Origin: Candidatus Bathyarchaeota archaeon | GTDB taxonomy: Archaea > Thermoproteota > Bathyarchaeia > Bathyarchaeales > Bathyarchaeaceae | Direction: 5' to 3' | Length of the DNA: 8,288 nt | Assembly: GCA_030669695.1 (NCBI GenBank) | Contig: DAOVDC010000028.1 | Coordinates: 1 to 8,288, forward strand | Part shown: piece after piece, positions 6,114 to 8,288 of the stretch | Layout: the number at the start of each line of letters is the position of its first letter | How positions within the stretch are numbered: position 1 is the stretch's first letter | The notes under the pieces: generated by a model | What the model saw: only the letters and a program-made list of their open reading frames with translations | What the model was told of the DNA's origin: nothing | Databases searched by the model: none | Position numbers and translations under genes: made by a program

Positions 6114-6887
6114 ATGAAGATCGCTGTCTCTGGGAAGGGTGGAGTAGGCAAAACCTTAGTTGCTGGAGCCTTAGCGTATTCCTTCGCCAAGAAAGGCTTC
6201 AAAACAATTGCTATCGACGCAGATCCTTCTCCAAATCTAGCTTTAACGCTAGGCCTTCCCTTAGAACAAGTACGCGAAATAGTACCAATATCCGAAAATA
6301 AACCGCTGATTGAGTCGAAGACTGGAACAATGTTTTCTGGCGTCTATCAGCTTTCTTTCACAGTTGATGATGTTGTTCGCGATTTTTCAGTTGAAACACC
6401 ATATGGAGTTAACCTTATTGTAATGGGCACCGTGAAGTCGATGGGCTCTGGATGCACTTGCCCCGCGAACGCTGTTATTCGTGCTCTACTTCGTCATCTA
6501 ATCGTAGAACGTGACGAAGCTGTTGTTGTAGACATGGAGGCGGGCATTGAGCATTTAGGTAGAGGGACCGCAAAACATGTAGATACGATGTTGGTTGTAG
6601 CAGATTCTGTCGTAAAATCGCTAGAAATCGCAAAAAGAATTTATGAATTGGCTGAAGACGCTGGCATCAAACAGATTTTTCTTGTTGGAAATAAAGTAGC
6701 CAACGAAGTTGAGGGCAATTCTATCAGAAAATTTGCTGAAAATAATAACATGCTTCTGTTCAATCTTATACCCTTCGACGAGCAAGTTTTGAGGGCAGAA
6801 ACTCGGGGGGAAACTCCGCTTAGAAATGAGCAGTCTGAGGCAATTCGGTCTATTGAGGAACTGGGCAAGAAACTTATGCAGCAATAG
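6114..6887 (+). CDS. cooC: CO dehydrogenase nickel-insertion accessory ATPase CooC
   Basis: CooC is a MinD/SIMIBI-class ATPase. It binds nickel at a dimer interface and drives maturation of the Ni-Fe-S C-cluster of CO dehydrogenase in the cytoplasm. The 257 residues show the deviant Walker A GKGGVGKT (residues 7-14, signature lysine K8) and IDADPSPNL (34-42). The CooC metal motif is GCTCPAN (C114, C116), and the Walker B region VVVDMEAGIEHLGRGT (137-152) is diagnostic of CooC against general MinD/ParA ATPases. NKVANE near 193 fits the base-recognition loop. I chose ATG 6114 over TTG 6093 because the protein then begins MKIAVSGKGG, as the family does, with a ribosome-binding site in front. It is co-directional with cooT, 50 bp downstream, and precedes its probable client cdhA by 164 bp. 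Confidence 0.95.
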   Translation: MKIAVSGKGGVGKTLVAGALAYSFAKKGFKTIAIDADPSPNLALTLGLPLEQVREIVPISENKPLIESKTGTMFSGVYQLSFTVDDVVRDFSVETPYGVNLIVMGTVKSMGSGCTCPANAVIRALLRHLIVERDEAVVVDMEAGIEHLGRGTAKHVDTMLVVADSVVKSLEIAKRIYELAEDAGIKQIFLVGNKVANEVEGNSIRKFAENNNMLLFNLIPFDEQVLRAETRGETPLRNEQSEAIRSIEELGKKLMQQ

Positions 6888-6979
6888 TCTCTTTTGGTCA
6901 ATAGTGGATTCTTTTAAAAACCTTCTAGTACAATGATTATTCGTCGTTTCAACTGACTCCTTTTCATGTTTCTGGTTCC

Positions 6980-6986
6980 TTTTTTT
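6980..6986 (+). terminator. T-tract terminator candidate after cooC
   Basis: A run of seven T lies about 95 nt after the cooC stop and is followed by another short T-rich stretch (6990-6993). Archaeal RNA polymerase can terminate at U-tracts without a hairpin. Read-through into cdhA is also possible. Confidence 0.4.
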
Positions 6987-6993
6987 AGATTTT

Positions 6994-7030
6994 AGAAAAC
7001 TTAAAATAACGTTGAACCTACTCTTACAAC
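6994..7030 (+). promoter_or_regulatory. Candidate cdhA promoter (BRE/TATA)
   Basis: AGAAAAC (BRE-like) precedes TTAAAATA at 7001-7008. A start near 7030 gives a leader of about 22 nt that includes a weak AGGT ribosome-binding site at 7043-7046. This would let cdhA be transcribed apart from cooTC. Confidence 0.5.
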
Positions 7031-7051
7031 TTCAAGATTTCCAGGTTGTGT

Positions 7052-8288
7052 ATGCAATTGGCTAAAAAAGGTTTGGTTGTGAAAGTAAAGGAGTTGAAGA
7101 CGGACGTTGCGGTTGTAAAGGATCTTGAGGTGTCTATTGGTAGGATTTTTGAAGAAACGTGGGCTGAGCCTGTTGGTCCAACCCCGTTTCCGTCTATAAC
7201 CGATTTAAGAGAGTGGGACTTCAAGCTCCTGCAGCGATACAAGCCTTTTTACCTTCCATTTTGTGATGTCTGCTGCCTCTGCACCTTCGGAAAATGTGAC
7301 CTAACAGGAGACAAGCGGGGAGCCTGCGGACTAAACATGGCAGCTCAGCAAGCCCGAATCGTCTTGCTCGCATGTTGCATAGGGGCCGCCACCCACACTG
7401 GCCACGCCAGACACCTGCTTGAGCACTCGATAGAAAAGTTTGGGCGAAGGTGTCCTATCGACGTGGGCGGGATAAGCGTTGATATTGAAGCACCAGTAAC
7501 TCGACTGGTTACTGGGATAAGACCTAAGATTCTTGGCGACCTAGAAGAAGTATTGGACTACTGCGAAACTGAAGTCACTCACCTGCTTTCTGCCTGCCAT
7601 ACGGGTCAAGAGGGAAGCAACCTAGATTTCGAGTCTAAAGTACTCCATGCCGGGATGATAGACCAGGTTGGAATGGAGGTTGCGGATATGGTACAAATTT
7701 CAGCCTATGGTTTTCCGAAGGCGGATCCCGAGGCCCCCCTAACTGACATAGGCTGGGGTGTGGCAGATGTCTCTAAACCTGTGATCTTGGTCATCGGTCA
7801 TAACGTGCCGTCCTCTGTGGGGATAATTGACTACTTAACAGACAAGGGGATATACAACAAAGTCGAGGTTGTGGGCATATGCTGCACCGCCATCGATGTC
7901 ACTAGGTACAGTTCTTCCCTGGCTAAAATAGTGGGTCCCATATCTTGGCAATTACGTTATATCAGAAGCGGAATACCCGATTTAATAGTAGTGGACGAAC
8001 AATGTATCCGTGCAGACGCATTGATCGAGGCCCAAAAAATCAAGGCACCAGTAATTGCCTCTAGTCCGAAAAACTGTCTGGGACTTGAGAACAGAACCAA
8101 AAGCCCAGCGAAGGAGATAATATCTGATCTGGTGGAGGAAAAAGTTTCTGGAGTGCTCATTTTAGACCCAGAGAAAGTTGGAGAGGTTGCAGTTGAGACC
8201 GTGATGACTATTGCCCCAGAACGAAAGAAATTCAAGAACATACCGGAAATAGAAGAAATCATTAAGGCTGCCAAAGAATGCACGCAAT
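7052..8288 (+). CDS. cdhA: CdhA, alpha subunit (Ni-CO dehydrogenase) of acetyl-CoA decarbonylase/synthase, N-terminal half
   Basis: CdhA interconverts CO2 and CO at its Ni-Fe-S C-cluster in the cytoplasmic ACDS complex, feeding or draining the archaeal Wood-Ljungdahl pathway. The frame is open to the window edge with 412 codons visible, about half the usual 770-800. Cysteines 71, 74, 75, 77, 82 and 92 (FCDVCCLC, GKCDLTG, GACGLN) are the expected B- and D-cluster ligands; I do not assign each one. THTGHARHL near 115 is a family signature. H250 (VIGHNV), C277/C278 (GICCTA) and C318 (DEQCIR) match the first three C-cluster ligands; the others lie beyond the edge. The window ends at AAKECTQ (C410), the first cysteine of the ferredoxin-like E/F-cluster domain found in archaeal CdhA but not in bacterial CooS. 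ATG 7052 follows an in-frame stop at 7013 and a weak AGGT site. cdhB, C, D and E would be expected downstream. Confidence 0.95.
   Translation, partial: MQLAKKGLVVKVKELKTDVAVVKDLEVSIGRIFEETWAEPVGPTPFPSITDLREWDFKLLQRYKPFYLPFCDVCCLCTFGKCDLTGDKRGACGLNMAAQQARIVLLACCIGAATHTGHARHLLEHSIEKFGRRCPIDVGGISVDIEAPVTRLVTGIRPKILGDLEEVLDYCETEVTHLLSACHTGQEGSNLDFESKVLHAGMIDQVGMEVADMVQISAYGFPKADPEAPLTDIGWGVADVSKPVILVIGHNVPSSVGIIDYLTDKGIYNKVEVVGICCTAIDVTRYSSSLAKIVGPISWQLRYIRSGIPDLIVVDEQCIRADALIEAQKIKAPVIASSPKNCLGLENRTKSPAKEIISDLVEEKVSGVLILDPEKVGEVAVETVMTIAPERKKFKNIPEIEEIIKAAKECTQ

Noticed and set aside
5891..6202. 103-residue minus-strand reading frame
   Set aside because: It is antisense across cooT and the cooC start, both of which are well supported.
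7493..7515. 8-bp inverted repeat (CCAGTAAC / GTTACTGG) inside cdhA
   Set aside because: It encodes PVTRLVTG, a conserved-looking part of CdhA in which the near-repeated V-T residues explain the symmetry. No second copy was seen.
7957..8283. 108-residue minus-strand reading frame at the right edge
   Set aside because: It is the antisense shadow of cdhA, whose family motifs run through the same bases.

Overview
The window looks like a piece of an uncultured archaeal genome. The signs are an archaeal/eukaryotic-type class II asparaginyl-tRNA synthetase end, an archaeal-type phosphoglycerate kinase, TATA/BRE-like promoters, and the first half of CdhA, the nickel CO dehydrogenase subunit of the archaeal acetyl-CoA decarbonylase/synthase (ACDS) complex. 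AMP-forming acetyl-CoA synthetase, a gluconeogenic enzyme and CODH maturation genes together suit an acetogenic or acetate-using archaeon such as a member of Bathyarchaeia. That lineage is inference; a methanogen-related archaeon is not excluded.

Left part (1-2299). The window opens inside an AsnRS-like gene (+ strand, 5' end missing). It converges with an unrecognised minus-strand gene for a 404-residue protein with a PD-(D/E)xK nuclease-like signature. This gene is visibly more AT-rich than its neighbours and is the only gene here without a housekeeping or C1/C2 metabolic role.

Middle (2300-5651, minus strand). pgk and acs lie in tandem, acs upstream, separated by 154 bp holding two small inverted repeats and a separate pgk promoter with a good Shine-Dalgarno. 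Two copies of the palindrome CGTCTATAGACG lie inside acs in different reading phases.

Right part (5652-8288). A 229-bp divergent intergenic region separates acs from cooT-cooC-cdhA (+ strand). CooT is a small Ni(II)-binding protein, CooC is the nickel-insertion ATPase, and CdhA carries the Ni-Fe-S C-cluster they serve. cdhA runs off the right edge exactly where its ferredoxin-like domain begins. cdhA is open to the window edge; it starts at 7052. The two divergent promoters share a TATA-plus-downstream sequence block, and a perfect 9-bp inverted repeat abuts the cooT TATA box. This suggests, without proving, coordinated control of acetate activation (acs) and CODH/ACS maturation (cooTC).

Working together: CdhA with its partners outside the window interconverts CO2/CO and acetyl-CoA, Acs links acetyl-CoA to free acetate, and Pgk works in glycolysis/gluconeogenesis. 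I see no tRNA, rRNA, CRISPR array or insertion sequence. The most novel items are the orphan nuclease-like gene, the paired promoter architecture and the repeated palindrome in acs.
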